This document shows, piece after piece, positions 19,583 to 28,429 of a stretch of 64,000 nucleotides of DNA (position 1 is its first letter; every line of letters starts with the position of its first letter). The stretch lies in contig NZ_JAHKRO010000028.1 of assembly GCF_019396325.1 (NCBI RefSeq), forward strand, positions 20,704-84,703. The letters run 5' to 3'. The notes beneath the pieces were generated by a model, which saw nothing but the letters and a program-made list of their open reading frames with translations, was not told the DNA's origin and searched no databases. Origin of the DNA: Nonomuraea ceibae (GTDB lineage Bacteria; Actinomycetota; Actinomycetes; Streptosporangiales; Streptosporangiaceae). A program made the translations under genes and the position numbers.

Positions 19583-22417
19583 GTGACGACCTCCGACGAC
19601 GCCCTCCTGCCGCTCGACGCCGTGCGGCCCGCGGCGTCGGCGAAGGGCGCCGTCGTGCCCGCCCCGGAGCTGCCGGTGGCCAAGGTGGCCGTGGACAACC
19701 CGCTGCCCCACCTCGACCGGCCGTTCGACTACCTGGTGCCCGCCTCGATGCACGAGAGCGCCCAGCCGGGGGTGCGGGTGCGGGTGCGGTTCGCCGGCAA
19801 GCTCGTCGACGGGTTCCTGCTGGAACGGGCCGACGAGAGCGAGCACGCCGGGCGGCTGACGCCCCTCGAACGCGTCGTCTCGCCCGAGCGGGTGCTCACC
19901 CCCGAGGTGGCCGGGCTCGCCAGGGCCGTGGCCGACCGCTACGCGGGCACCCTGGCCGACGTGCTGCGCCTGGCCGTCCCGCCCCGCCATGCCAGGACGG
20001 AGACGACCACCCGGGCCGCCGCGGCCTCTGCGGAGCCCCCCAAGGCCCCCTCCGGCCCGGCGGAGCGCTCCACGCCCCCTGACCTCCCCTCCGTCCCGGC
20101 GGACCGCGTACGGCAGCCACCGACCGCGACAGCGGCCCTGCCGACGGAGACCCCGACCTCCGAGCCTCCGAGCCCCGAGGCGGCGACCCCCGGGACCCCG
20201 AGCCCCGAGGCGGCAACCCCCGCCGGCCCGACGCCCGAGGGCCGGACGTCCGAGGCCCCGGCGTTCCCTGCCACGGGGCCCGAGACCCCCAGGTCCGAAG
20301 CCGCGGCAGCCGACGCCGCGACGCCCGAGGTTCCGGCTTCCGCAGGCCGGACGTCCACGGCCCCGGCGTCCGAGACCCCCACGCCCGAGGATCCGCAGGG
20401 GGCGACCCCCGGGGGCACTCAGCAGGGCGGTCCGCCTCTCTCGAATGCCTCGCGCCAGGTCGGCGGGCCCGACCTCGGTGCCTCCCTTCAGGGCGGTGGC
20501 TCCCCGGACGAGACGGTTGCGGCTCGGGTCGGTGAGGGCGTGCCTCAGGGGGACGGCGCGGGGGGCGTCGGTGGGGTTCAGGACGGTGGCCGGGGGGAAG
20601 GCGCGGGCCGGGATCTCGGTGGGGCGTGGGGGGCGTACCCGATGGGGGCGTCGTTCCTGGACGCGTTGCGGCACGGGAGGGCGCCCAGGGCGGTGTGGTC
20701 GGCGCTGCCCGGGGCGCGGGGGTGGGCGGGCCCCGTCGCGGAGGCGGTGCGGGCGACGCTGGACGGCGGCCGGGGCGCGCTCGTGGTCGTGCCCGACGGG
20801 AAGGACGTGGCGCTGCTCGACGCCGAGCTGGGCCGGATGCTGGGCGCCGGGCGGCATGTCGCGCTGACCGCCGACCTCGGCCCGGCCGAGCGCTACCGGC
20901 GGTGGCTGGCGGTGCTGCGCGGGCAGGTGCGGGCGGTCGTGGGGACGCGGGCGGCGATGTTCGCGCCCGTGGAGCGGCTGGGGCTGGTGGCGATCTGGGA
21001 CGACGGCGACGACCTGCACGCCGAGCGGCTCGCGCCGTACCCGCACGCGCGGGAGGTGCTGGGGCTGAGGGCGCACCGGACCGGCGCGGCCATGCTGATC
21101 GGCGCCTACGCGCGCACCGCCGAGGCCACCCAGCTGCTCGCCTCCCGCTGGGCCAGGCCGATCGTGGCCGACCGCCAGACGATCAGGAGCCTCGCCCCGC
21201 ACGTCCGCCCGGCGGGGGAGGACGCCGAGCTGGCCAAGGACCAGGCGGCGCGCGCGGCCCGGCTGCCCAGCGTGGCCTGGCGGGCGCTGCGCCAGGGGCT
21301 GGAGAGCGGGCCCGTCCTCGTGCAGGTGCCCAGGCGCGGCTACCTGCCGGCGCTGGCCTGTCGGCACTGCCGCGCCCCGGCGCGCTGCTCGCACCCGCCG
21401 ACCCGCACGGGTCTCCCGGCCTCGACGGGGTCGGCGGCTCACGCGGGCGCGGCGGCGTACGCGGGCGCCCCCGGAGGGTTCGTGTCGCAGGGCCAGGGGG
21501 TTCTGGGCGGGCCCGGTGGGTCCGGGACAGCCGGCTCCTCGGTCCACGACGCCGCGGGAGGGGCGACCGGCGTGGGGGAGGCGATGCGGCTCGCCGTGCC
21601 CGGGGACGCGGCGTACGAGGGTGAGGGGCGTGCGGGCGCTGGGGACGGGCTGTGCCGTGGGCCGCTGGCGCTCAGGGGCGGGCACGCGGCCCCGTACTGC
21701 CGCTGGTGCGGACGGGTGGACGCGGCGTGGAAGTGCGAGCACTGCGGGAGCCCGAGGCTGCGGGCGGTGGTCGTGGGCGCGCGGCGGACGGCGGAGGAGC
21801 TGGGCCGGGCCTTCCCGTCGGTGCCGGTGCGCACGTCGGGGCGTGACGGGGTGCTGGCGAGCGTGCCGGGGAGCCGGGCGCTGGTCGTGGCGACGCCGGG
21901 GGCCGAGCCGGTGGCCGAGGGCGGCTACGCGGCGGTGGTGCTGCTCGACGGGTGGGCGCTGCTGGGCCGGGCGGACCTGCGGGCGGGGGAGGAGGCGGTG
22001 CGCCGGTGGATGAACGCCGCCGCGCTGCTGCGCCCGCGCGGTGAGCTGGTGGTGCTGGCCGACGCGGGGCTGCCGGCGGTGCAGGCGCTGCTGCGCTGGG
22101 ACGCGGTCACGCACGCCGAGCGGGAGCTGGCCGAGCGGGTGGAGCTCGGGTTCCCGCCTGCGGTGCGGATGGCGACGCTCACGGGCACGGCGGCGGCGGT
22201 GCGGCAGATGGTGGCCGAGGCGCGCCTGCCCGCCGACGCGCAGGTGCTCGGGCCGGTGCCGATCGACGACTCGGGCCAGGAACGCGCCATGATCCGGGTG
22301 CCGCGCGGGAGCGGTGCGGCGCTGGCCGCGGCGCTCAAAGGGGCCAGTGGGGTGCGCGCGGCCAGAAAGACACCAGATGTCGTGAGGGTAAGTGTCGACC
22401 CGCTCGACCTGATTTAG
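19583..22417 (+). CDS. priA: Degenerate primosomal protein N' (PriA-like)
   Basis: This 944-aa protein is longer than usual actinobacterial PriA. The N-terminal 3'-DNA-binding domain (about 35-130: HLDRPFDYLVPASM, VRVRFAGKLVDGF) and the C-terminal domain are recognisable. The helicase motifs are degraded: no Walker A (GGRGALVVVPDGKD at its place), and the DEEH box reads IWDDGDDLHAE. ATP-driven unwinding is therefore unlikely, as in other actinobacteria. A Pro/Ala/Thr/Glu-rich linker fills about 136-350. The zinc module starts CRHCRAPARCSH (to His604) but is interrupted by an 86-residue Gly/Ala-rich insert before C691, then CRWCGRVDAAWKCEHCGS. GTG 19583 lies 6 nt after TAGACG, so the mRNA may be leaderless. 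Confidence 0.88.
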   Translation: MTTSDDALLPLDAVRPAASAKGAVVPAPELPVAKVAVDNPLPHLDRPFDYLVPASMHESAQPGVRVRVRFAGKLVDGFLLERADESEHAGRLTPLERVVSPERVLTPEVAGLARAVADRYAGTLADVLRLAVPPRHARTETTTRAAAASAEPPKAPSGPAERSTPPDLPSVPADRVRQPPTATAALPTETPTSEPPSPEAATPGTPSPEAATPAGPTPEGRTSEAPAFPATGPETPRSEAAAADAATPEVPASAGRTSTAPASETPTPEDPQGATPGGTQQGGPPLSNASRQVGGPDLGASLQGGGSPDETVAARVGEGVPQGDGAGGVGGVQDGGRGEGAGRDLGGAWGAYPMGASFLDALRHGRAPRAVWSALPGARGWAGPVAEAVRATLDGGRGALVVVPDGKDVALLDAELGRMLGAGRHVALTADLGPAERYRRWLAVLRGQVRAVVGTRAAMFAPVERLGLVAIWDDGDDLHAERLAPYPHAREVLGLRAHRTGAAMLIGAYARTAEATQLLASRWARPIVADRQTIRSLAPHVRPAGEDAELAKDQAARAARLPSVAWRALRQGLESGPVLVQVPRRGYLPALACRHCRAPARCSHPPTRTGLPASTGSAAHAGAAAYAGAPGGFVSQGQGVLGGPGGSGTAGSSVHDAAGGATGVGEAMRLAVPGDAAYEGEGRAGAGDGLCRGPLALRGGHAAPYCRWCGRVDAAWKCEHCGSPRLRAVVVGARRTAEELGRAFPSVPVRTSGRDGVLASVPGSRALVVATPGAEPVAEGGYAAVVLLDGWALLGRADLRAGEEAVRRWMNAAALLRPRGELVVLADAGLPAVQALLRWDAVTHAERELAERVELGFPPAVRMATLTGTAAAVRQMVAEARLPADAQVLGPVPIDDSGQERAMIRVPRGSGAALAAALKGASGVRAARKTPDVVRVSVDPLDLI

Positions 22418-22454
22418 GCTGTTTCCCCGATTCGCTCATCTGTAAGCCAGCCGT

Positions 22455-22460
22455 TAGCGT
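22455..22460 (+). promoter_or_regulatory. -10 box, predicted leaderless start
   Basis: TAGCGT fits TANNNT and ends 7 nt before the GTG at 22468; no ribosome binding site is present. Confidence 0.45.
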
Positions 22461-22467
22461 GCCCTCT

Positions 22468-23961
22468 GTGTCGATCGAATGGGTGAACCTGGCCATCGAC
22501 GATCTGCGTGCTTGGGGGCGCGGGCGGGGCGTCGAGGTGGACGCGGACGAGATCCGCCTGCTCTGCGATTACGCCAGCGACTACCTGAACGTCAACGAGC
22601 TGGGCGACTTCGTCCCCGCCACGTTCGACGAACTGTTGCTGTCCATCTACCCGCGCAAGGTGATCGCGCCTCCGGAGAGCGCGCCGGAGACGGTGGCCGC
22701 CGCCCGCACGCTGGTCGACTACCTGCAGGAGTCGGGCGCGGTCAGCGGTGAGACGGCTGCGCTGATGCGTGAGCGGCTGAGCGACATCGCCACCCGGATG
22801 CCGGGGGCGCTGGCCGACACCGCCAACTTCGGCATGGCCAAGAGCCTGTTCAGCTCGATCGGGCCCGAGTCGCTGGAGCAGTCGATCGCCATCCCGTCGG
22901 GCGAGGTGCCCGACCTGGGGGAGGCGCCCTGCGACTGCCCCGGCTGCACGCCCAGGCCGGCCGTCCGGCTGCCCTCGCCCGAGACGCTGGAGGCGGAGCT
23001 GCGCGACGTCCCGCTGCTGGCCGCGCTCGACCGGGGCGAGGTGCCCTACCTGAGCGAGGTGGCCGAGGGGGAGCCGCTGCCGCGCTGGGCGGCGGTCGTC
23101 GCCCACCTCGTCGAGCGTGACACCGGCGGCCAGGTCACCGGCCACCCGCAGGTCGACGAGGAGCTCTACGACCTGCTCGACATGCTCTACCGGCTCCAGT
23201 CGCCCGCGCCCGCCGCCGTGGCCGGCGACTACCTGGCCGACCGGGCCGAGGACACCGCCGTCGACGTGCCCGCCGTGCTGGAACGGCTGGCCTGGTGCGG
23301 CCTGCTGCGCCTGGAGGACGGCACGGTCGCGCTCACCCCGGCCGCCGTGTGGGCGCTGCGCGAGCACTACCTCGCGCTCGGGCTCGACGCGCCGCAGGCT
23401 CCCGACCTGGCCGAGGCCGACGCGCGCGGGCTCATCGAGGGGCTGCTCGACGGCGTGCCGACCGAGCTGGCCGAGGACGACATCAGCCGCTGGCTGGCCG
23501 CCCGCCCGGCCGGCGAGGCCGCGGCCCAGTTGCTCGCCGCCGCCTCCGGCGCGCCCGCCGTGGCGCGCGGGATCGCGGTCACGATCGTGGACCGGCTCGG
23601 CGCCGAGGCCGCCGGCGAGGTGCGGCCCTGGCTCGACGACCAGGAGCTGCGCCCGCACGCCATCCACTGGCTCACCGCGCGCGGCCTGCCCGCCCCGGCG
23701 CTCAGCCAGGAGGAGCTGCTGTGGGTCAGCGTCGACATGCTCGCGCTGGCGACCCCGGCGGCCGCCGACGACCCCGAGATGTTCGCCGAGAACATCGCCG
23801 CCTCCGGCCCGCCGGCCCACCTCATCGAGGAGATGTGGCGGGTCGACCACCCCGACGTCGTCGAGGTCCTGGAGCTGCTCGGACGCTCGCTGCCCGACGG
23901 CACGGCGGCCAAGGCGGCCCGCAAGGCGGCGTTCAAGGCGCGCTCCCGGGGCATCCGATGA
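22468..23961 (+). CDS. Unknown protein, first of a tandem related pair
   Basis: This roughly 497-aa soluble protein belongs to no family I can name. It resembles the next gene in its C-terminal half: LTPAAVWALREHYLALGLDAP, a helical repeat region, and the ending HPDVVEVLELLG...KAARKAAFKARSRG. An N-terminal region (about 1-150) is unique to this member. It also has a small Cys cluster (CDCPGC, about residue 155) that might bind metal. Winged-helix-like segments (LERLAWCGLLRLEDGTVALTP) suggest a DNA- or protein-binding helical scaffold; this is inference. I prefer GTG 22468 (7 nt after a TAGCGT box) to GTG 22459. Confidence 0.7.
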   Translation: MSIEWVNLAIDDLRAWGRGRGVEVDADEIRLLCDYASDYLNVNELGDFVPATFDELLLSIYPRKVIAPPESAPETVAAARTLVDYLQESGAVSGETAALMRERLSDIATRMPGALADTANFGMAKSLFSSIGPESLEQSIAIPSGEVPDLGEAPCDCPGCTPRPAVRLPSPETLEAELRDVPLLAALDRGEVPYLSEVAEGEPLPRWAAVVAHLVERDTGGQVTGHPQVDEELYDLLDMLYRLQSPAPAAVAGDYLADRAEDTAVDVPAVLERLAWCGLLRLEDGTVALTPAAVWALREHYLALGLDAPQAPDLAEADARGLIEGLLDGVPTELAEDDISRWLAARPAGEAAAQLLAAASGAPAVARGIAVTIVDRLGAEAAGEVRPWLDDQELRPHAIHWLTARGLPAPALSQEELLWVSVDMLALATPAAADDPEMFAENIAASGPPAHLIEEMWRVDHPDVVEVLELLGRSLPDGTAAKAARKAAFKARSRGIR

Positions 23962-23986
23962 GTACGCCTCTGTGACTCCTGTGCAG

Positions 23987-23992
23987 TAAGTT
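23987..23992 (+). promoter_or_regulatory. -10 box, predicted leaderless start
   Basis: TAAGTT ends 6 nt before the GTG at 23999 and no ribosome binding site lies between them, so this gene probably has its own promoter despite following its relative by 37 nt. Confidence 0.45.
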
Positions 23993-23998
23993 TCGTGG

Positions 23999-25336
23999 GT
24001 GGCAAACAACGTCTTCGACCTCGCCGAGCTGCGCAAGCTGATCGATGAGCAGGCCGCCGTGCCGCCACGGCCGCCGCAGGAGAAGACCCCCGCGCAGCAC
24101 GAGGCGCTCACGTTCCCGCCTGTCACGCTGGCCGGCGACGCCGAGCTCGCGCGGGTGGTCCCGACGGTCCCGCTCGTCGCCGACGCCATCCGCCTCGCCA
24201 CCTGGACGGGCGAGCGCCCGGTGTCGCCGGACGGGCTGCTGCCGGAGGCCGACCGGGCGGCGGCCGTCGCCGAGCTCGGCCTGGAGCCGTCGCGGCTGCG
24301 GCTGGTCTGGATCGTCGCCGTCAACACCGGCCTGCTGCGCATCGCGCGCGGCCGGGCGTCGCGCGGCCCGCTGCCGGCGCGGCTGACGGTGGAGGCGACG
24401 CTGGAGTTCTGGGACGGCGTCGTCATGGACGTGCTCGACCGCGCCGACGAGGGCCTGACCGGCTCCACCGTGGTCGACGGCCACCTCGCCGAGATGCTCG
24501 CCACGATCTACTCCGTACGGTCCGGCGTCGCGATCGCCAACCTGGCCCGGGGCATCCTGCAGTCGCACGAGGTGGCCTGCGCGCCCGGCGACGCGGAGAT
24601 GCGCAGGCTCGCCGCGGCGCTCCCGGCCGAGCTGCTGGAGGCGCTGTCGCTGCTGTCCTACTGCGGCCTCGTCGAGCAGACGTCGGCCGGGCGCACCGCG
24701 CTCACCCCGCTGGGCGTCTGGGCGATCCGCCGCGACCTGCTGCGCGAGGGCCACGACGCGCCCACGGCCGCCGAGGTCGAGGTGTTCGCCGACCTGTCGG
24801 CCGCCGAGCTGGTCGAGGCCCTGGTCAAGGGCTCGGCCACGCAGAGCGCCGTCGCCGGGTGGCTGGAGCGCCGCCCGCCCGAGGAGGCCGCCCGCGAGCT
24901 CATCGCGATCGCCGCCGAGGGCGACGCCGGCCGGCGCGGCGCGGTGGGCGCCGTCCTGGAGGAGCTCGGGCCCGAGGCCGAGGCCCCGATGCGCGAGGCG
25001 CTCGCCCTGCCGCTCATGCGCCGCTACGCCGCCTCCTGGCTGCACATCCGCGACCTTCAGGCGCCGCCGCTCAGCCCCGAGGACCACACCTGGATCGCGG
25101 TCGACTCGCTGGCCGCGCTCATGCACATGTCGGGGCCCGTCGCCGGCCGGCTCGACACGCCGGAGCCGGGCGAGGACCTCGTCAAGCTCATCACCGCGAT
25201 GCCGGCCGTCGGCCACCCCGACACCGTGGCCGTCCTCGACATGCTCGCCGGCGCGCACGACGACCAGGCGGTCGTCAAGGCGGCGCGCAAAGCGGCGATG
25301 AAGGCGCGCTCCCTCGCGCACACTAAAATGGACTGA
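23999..25336 (+). CDS. Unknown protein, second of a tandem related pair
   Basis: This 445-aa protein is related to the preceding gene. Shared elements in the same order are a winged-helix-like stretch (LSLLSYCGLVEQTSAGRTAL then TPLGVWAIRRDLLREGHDAP), alanine/glutamate-rich helices (LVEALVKGSATQSAVAGWL), and a closing helix HPDTVAVLDMLAG...VVKAARKAAMKARS. It lacks the Cys cluster of its neighbour. The function is unknown; the repeated helices suggest an armadillo/HEAT-like or winged-helix adaptor. It ends 17 nt before def, so it could be cotranscribed with def-fmt-rsmB. Confidence 0.7.
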   Translation: MANNVFDLAELRKLIDEQAAVPPRPPQEKTPAQHEALTFPPVTLAGDAELARVVPTVPLVADAIRLATWTGERPVSPDGLLPEADRAAAVAELGLEPSRLRLVWIVAVNTGLLRIARGRASRGPLPARLTVEATLEFWDGVVMDVLDRADEGLTGSTVVDGHLAEMLATIYSVRSGVAIANLARGILQSHEVACAPGDAEMRRLAAALPAELLEALSLLSYCGLVEQTSAGRTALTPLGVWAIRRDLLREGHDAPTAAEVEVFADLSAAELVEALVKGSATQSAVAGWLERRPPEEAARELIAIAAEGDAGRRGAVGAVLEELGPEAEAPMREALALPLMRRYAASWLHIRDLQAPPLSPEDHTWIAVDSLAALMHMSGPVAGRLDTPEPGEDLVKLITAMPAVGHPDTVAVLDMLAGAHDDQAVVKAARKAAMKARSLAHTKMD

Positions 25337-25353
25337 TCCACCTACGAAACGGA

Positions 25354-25911
25354 GTGACCCCCTTGGCGATCCAGGCGATCCGGCTGTTCGGAGACCCGGT
25401 GCTGCGCACCCCGGCTGCGCCGGTGACCGACTTCGACAAGGAGCTCCGCAAGCTGGTCAAGGACCTCACCGACACGATGATGGACGCGCCGGGCGCCGGC
25501 CTGGCCGCGCCGCAGATCGGCGTGGGCCTGCGCGTGTTCACCTATTACGTCGACGACCAGCTCGGCCACCTGATCAACCCCGACCTCGACCTGTCCGACG
25601 ACCTGGACGAGGAGGGCGAGGAGGGCTGCCTGTCGTTCCCCGGCCTGTCGTTCCCCACGCCGCGCGCCATCCGCGCCGTCGCCCGGGGCTTCAACATGCA
25701 CGGCGAGCCGGTCACGCTGGAGGGCACCGACCTGATGGCGCGCTGCTTCCAGCACGAGACCGACCACCTCGACGGCATCCTGTTCATCGACCGGATGGAC
25801 GCCAAGCAGCGCAAGCTCGCGATGAAGGCCATCCGCGAGGCCGAGTGGAGCGGCCTGGCGGCGCCCACGGTCAAGTTCTCCCCGCACGCCACCGGCGGAA
25901 AGGCGCTGTGA
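25354..25911 (+). CDS. def: Peptide deformylase
   Basis: This 185-aa metalloenzyme removes the formyl group from nascent proteins. All three signatures are present: GAGLAAPQIG (about 50-59), EEGCLSFPG with the metal Cys (about 90), and QHETDHLDG with the HExxH-type metal histidines (about 130). GTG 25354 is preceded by ACGGA; TTG 25363 is an alternative three codons later. It sits directly before fmt, the usual deformylase-formyltransferase pairing. Confidence 0.96.
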   Translation: MTPLAIQAIRLFGDPVLRTPAAPVTDFDKELRKLVKDLTDTMMDAPGAGLAAPQIGVGLRVFTYYVDDQLGHLINPDLDLSDDLDEEGEEGCLSFPGLSFPTPRAIRAVARGFNMHGEPVTLEGTDLMARCFQHETDHLDGILFIDRMDAKQRKLAMKAIREAEWSGLAAPTVKFSPHATGGKAL

Positions 25912-25913
25912 CG

Positions 25914-26846
25914 ATGCGCCTGGTGTTCGCGGGCACGCCCGAGACTGCGCTGCCGTCGCTGCGCACCCTGATCGACTCGCCCCGCCACGAGGTGGCCGCC
26001 GTCGTCACCCGGCCCGACGCCCAGTCCGGCCGGGGCCGCAAGGTCCACCCGTCGCCCGTGGCCGAGCTGGCCGAGGAGGCGGGCATCGAGGTGCTGCGGC
26101 CCGCCAAGGCCGGCGACCCGGAGTTCCTGGAGCGGCTGCGGGAGCTGGAGCCCGACTGCTGCCCCGTCGTCGCCTACGGCGCGCTGCTGCCCCAGTCGGC
26201 GCTCGACGTGCCCCGCCACGGCTGGATCAACCTGCACTTCTCGATCCTGCCCGCGTGGCGCGGCGCCGCCCCCGTGCAGCACGCCGTCCTGCACGGCGAC
26301 GAGATCACCGGCGCGACCACGTTCCGGATCGTCAAGGAGCTCGACGCCGGGCCCGTCTACGGCGTCGTCACCGAGGAGATCCGCGCCGGCGACACCAGCG
26401 GCGCGCTGCTGGAGCGGCTGTCGGTGTCCGGGGCCGGGCTGCTGGCCGCGACGCTCGACGGCGTCGAGGACGGCACCCTGGAGGCCCGCCCGCAGCCGCA
26501 CGACGGAGTGACCCTCGCCCCCAAGATCAGCGTGACCGACGCCCGGGTCGACTGGGCCAAGCCCGCCCTGCACGCCGACCGGCTCATCCGCGGCTGCACC
26601 CCCAACCCGGGGGCGTGGAGCGAGTTTCGCGGGCAGCGGGTCAAGCTCGGCCCCGTCCGGCTCGCCGAGGCCGCCGAGCGGCTCGCGCCCGGCGAGATCC
26701 TCGTCGCGGGCAAGAACACGGTGCTGGTCGGCACCGCCACCGGCCCGGTCGAGCTGGGCGAGGTCCAGCCGCAGGGCAAGCGGCTGATGAGCGCGGGCGA
26801 GTGGGCCCGCGGCACCCGCCCGGAGAGCGGCGAGCGGTTTGGGTGA
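25914..26846 (+). CDS. fmt: Methionyl-tRNA formyltransferase
   Basis: This 310-aa enzyme formylates initiator Met-tRNA using 10-formyl-THF. The N-terminal formyl-transferase domain carries FAGTPETALPSL, the catalytic NLHFSILPAWRGAAPVQHAV (Asn and His) and GATTFRIVKELDAGPVY. The C-terminal tRNA-binding domain runs from about residue 205 (IRGCTPNPGAWSEF). ATG 25914 is 10 nt from a GGAAAGG site; the GTG at 25908 overlapping the def stop is also possible. It is followed by rsmB. Confidence 0.96.
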   Translation: MRLVFAGTPETALPSLRTLIDSPRHEVAAVVTRPDAQSGRGRKVHPSPVAELAEEAGIEVLRPAKAGDPEFLERLRELEPDCCPVVAYGALLPQSALDVPRHGWINLHFSILPAWRGAAPVQHAVLHGDEITGATTFRIVKELDAGPVYGVVTEEIRAGDTSGALLERLSVSGAGLLAATLDGVEDGTLEARPQPHDGVTLAPKISVTDARVDWAKPALHADRLIRGCTPNPGAWSEFRGQRVKLGPVRLAEAAERLAPGEILVAGKNTVLVGTATGPVELGEVQPQGKRLMSAGEWARGTRPESGERFG

Positions 26847-26895
26847 GCACGCCGGCCGGCCCGCGCGGCCGCGCCGCGAGGGAAAGCCGGAAAGC

Positions 26896-28365
26896 ATGAG
26901 AGCACGGGGGAACCGGCCGCACGGCGACAGCCGCGGCGGCCAGCCGACCGGCCGCGGCGGCGGCCGTGGCGGGGGCGGGGGGCGGCGGCCGCCGCGCGAC
27001 CAGGCGCGCAACGCCGCCTACGACGTGCTGCGCGCCGTCGACGAGCGCGACTCCTACGCCAACCTGCTGCTGCCCCGCATGCTGCGCGAGCGCGGCATCG
27101 GCGGGCGCGACGCGGCGCTGGCCACCGAGCTGGCCTACGGCACGCTGCGCGGCCTCGGCACGTACGACGCGATCATCGAGGTGTGCAGCGACCGCGCGCC
27201 CGACCCGGAGGTGCGTGACGCGCTGCGGCTCGGCGCGCACCAGCTGCTGAAGATGCGCGTCCCGCCGCACGCGGCCGTCGGCACCACCGTCGATCTCGTA
27301 CGGCTGCGCGTCGGCCCGGGGGCGGCCAAGTTCGCCAACGCCGTCGCGCGCAAGATCGCGTCCAGGTCGCTGGAGGAGTGGGTGCCGATCGTGGCGCCCG
27401 ACGCCGGCGACGACCCGGCCGGGCACCTGGCCGTGGCGCACAGCCATCCCCGGTGGATCGTCAGCGCGTTCCGCGACGCGCTCGGCCCCGCCGCGCACGA
27501 GACCGCCGACCTGCTCGACGCCGACAACGCGCGGCCGCTGGTGACGCTGGTGGCCAGGCCGGGCCGCAGCTCGGTCGAGGAGCTGCGGGAGTCGGGGGCC
27601 GAGCCGGGCCGCTACTCGCCTTACGCCGCCTACCTGCCCGAGGGCGACCCGGGCCGGATCGAGGCCGTCCACGACACGCGGGCGGCGGTCCAGGACGAGG
27701 CGAGCCAGCTCGTCGCGCTGGCCCTCACCCGGGTGCCGCTCGACGGCGGCGAGGAGCTGTGGCTCGACCTGTGCGCCGGGCCGGGCGGCAAGGCGGGCCT
27801 GCTCGACGCGATCGCCCGTCACGGCGACGTCGAAGGCACCGAGGCCGGCGGCGCGGTGATGCCGCACCCGGGCGGGGCCCGGCTGCTGGCCGGTGACGTG
27901 CAGTATCACCGGGCGCGGCTCGTCTGGGAGACGACCAGGGACGCCGCGGTGATCACCGCGGACGGCACCGAGCCCGCGTGGCGGCCCGGGGTGTTCGACC
28001 GGGTGATGCTCGACGCGCCCTGCACGGGGCTCGGCGCGCTGCGGCGCCGCCCGGAGGCGCGGTGGCGGCGCGACCCGGCGAGCATCGCGGAGCTGGGCAG
28101 GCTGCAGCGGCGGCTGCTGGGCACTGCGCTCGACGCGGTGCGTCCCGGCGGGGTCGTCGCGTACGTGACGTGCTCGCCGCACCTGGCGGAGACGCGGGTG
28201 GTCGTGGGCGACGTCGTGGGCGGCAGGGACGACGTGGAGACGCTCGACGCGCGTGCCTACCTGCCGGAGGTGGGCGGGCTCGGCGACGGGCCGTACGCGC
28301 AGTTCTGGCCGCACCGGCACGGCACCGACGCGATGTTCCTGGCGCTGCTGCGCCGGGCGGGGTGA
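26896..28365 (+). CDS. rsmB: 16S rRNA m5C967 methyltransferase RsmB
   Basis: This 489-aa SAM-dependent enzyme is a NusB-like N-terminal domain (about 35-170) fused to an m5C methyltransferase domain. The SAM motif is DLCAGPGGKAGLL, motif IV DAPCTGLGALRRRPEARW, and motif VI with the catalytic Cys VTCSPHLAE. The N-terminal 35 residues are Gly/Arg-rich, as in many actinobacterial orthologues. ATG 26896 has GGAAAGC upstream; a TTG at 26839 overlapping the fmt stop would add 19 residues. The def-fmt-rsmB order is conserved widely. Confidence 0.93.
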   Translation: MRARGNRPHGDSRGGQPTGRGGGRGGGGGRRPPRDQARNAAYDVLRAVDERDSYANLLLPRMLRERGIGGRDAALATELAYGTLRGLGTYDAIIEVCSDRAPDPEVRDALRLGAHQLLKMRVPPHAAVGTTVDLVRLRVGPGAAKFANAVARKIASRSLEEWVPIVAPDAGDDPAGHLAVAHSHPRWIVSAFRDALGPAAHETADLLDADNARPLVTLVARPGRSSVEELRESGAEPGRYSPYAAYLPEGDPGRIEAVHDTRAAVQDEASQLVALALTRVPLDGGEELWLDLCAGPGGKAGLLDAIARHGDVEGTEAGGAVMPHPGGARLLAGDVQYHRARLVWETTRDAAVITADGTEPAWRPGVFDRVMLDAPCTGLGALRRRPEARWRRDPASIAELGRLQRRLLGTALDAVRPGGVVAYVTCSPHLAETRVVVGDVVGGRDDVETLDARAYLPEVGGLGDGPYAQFWPHRHGTDAMFLALLRRAG

Positions 28366-28414
28366 GCCGCCCCGCCGGGCGCGGGGCGGGCGGTCCGGCC
28401 GGGCGGGGCGTGGC

Positions 28415-28420
28415 TAGACT
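28415..28420 (+). promoter_or_regulatory. -10 box of rpe
   Basis: TAGACT lies 9 nt before the rpe ATG, so the transcript would have only 2-3 untranslated bases. No ribosome binding site is present. Confidence 0.5.
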
Positions 28421-28429
28421 CTGACCATC

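Noticed and set aside
19427..22114. 895-codon minus-strand frame over priA
   Set aside because: Shadow composition (Arg/Pro/Gly/His) and no recognisable domain.
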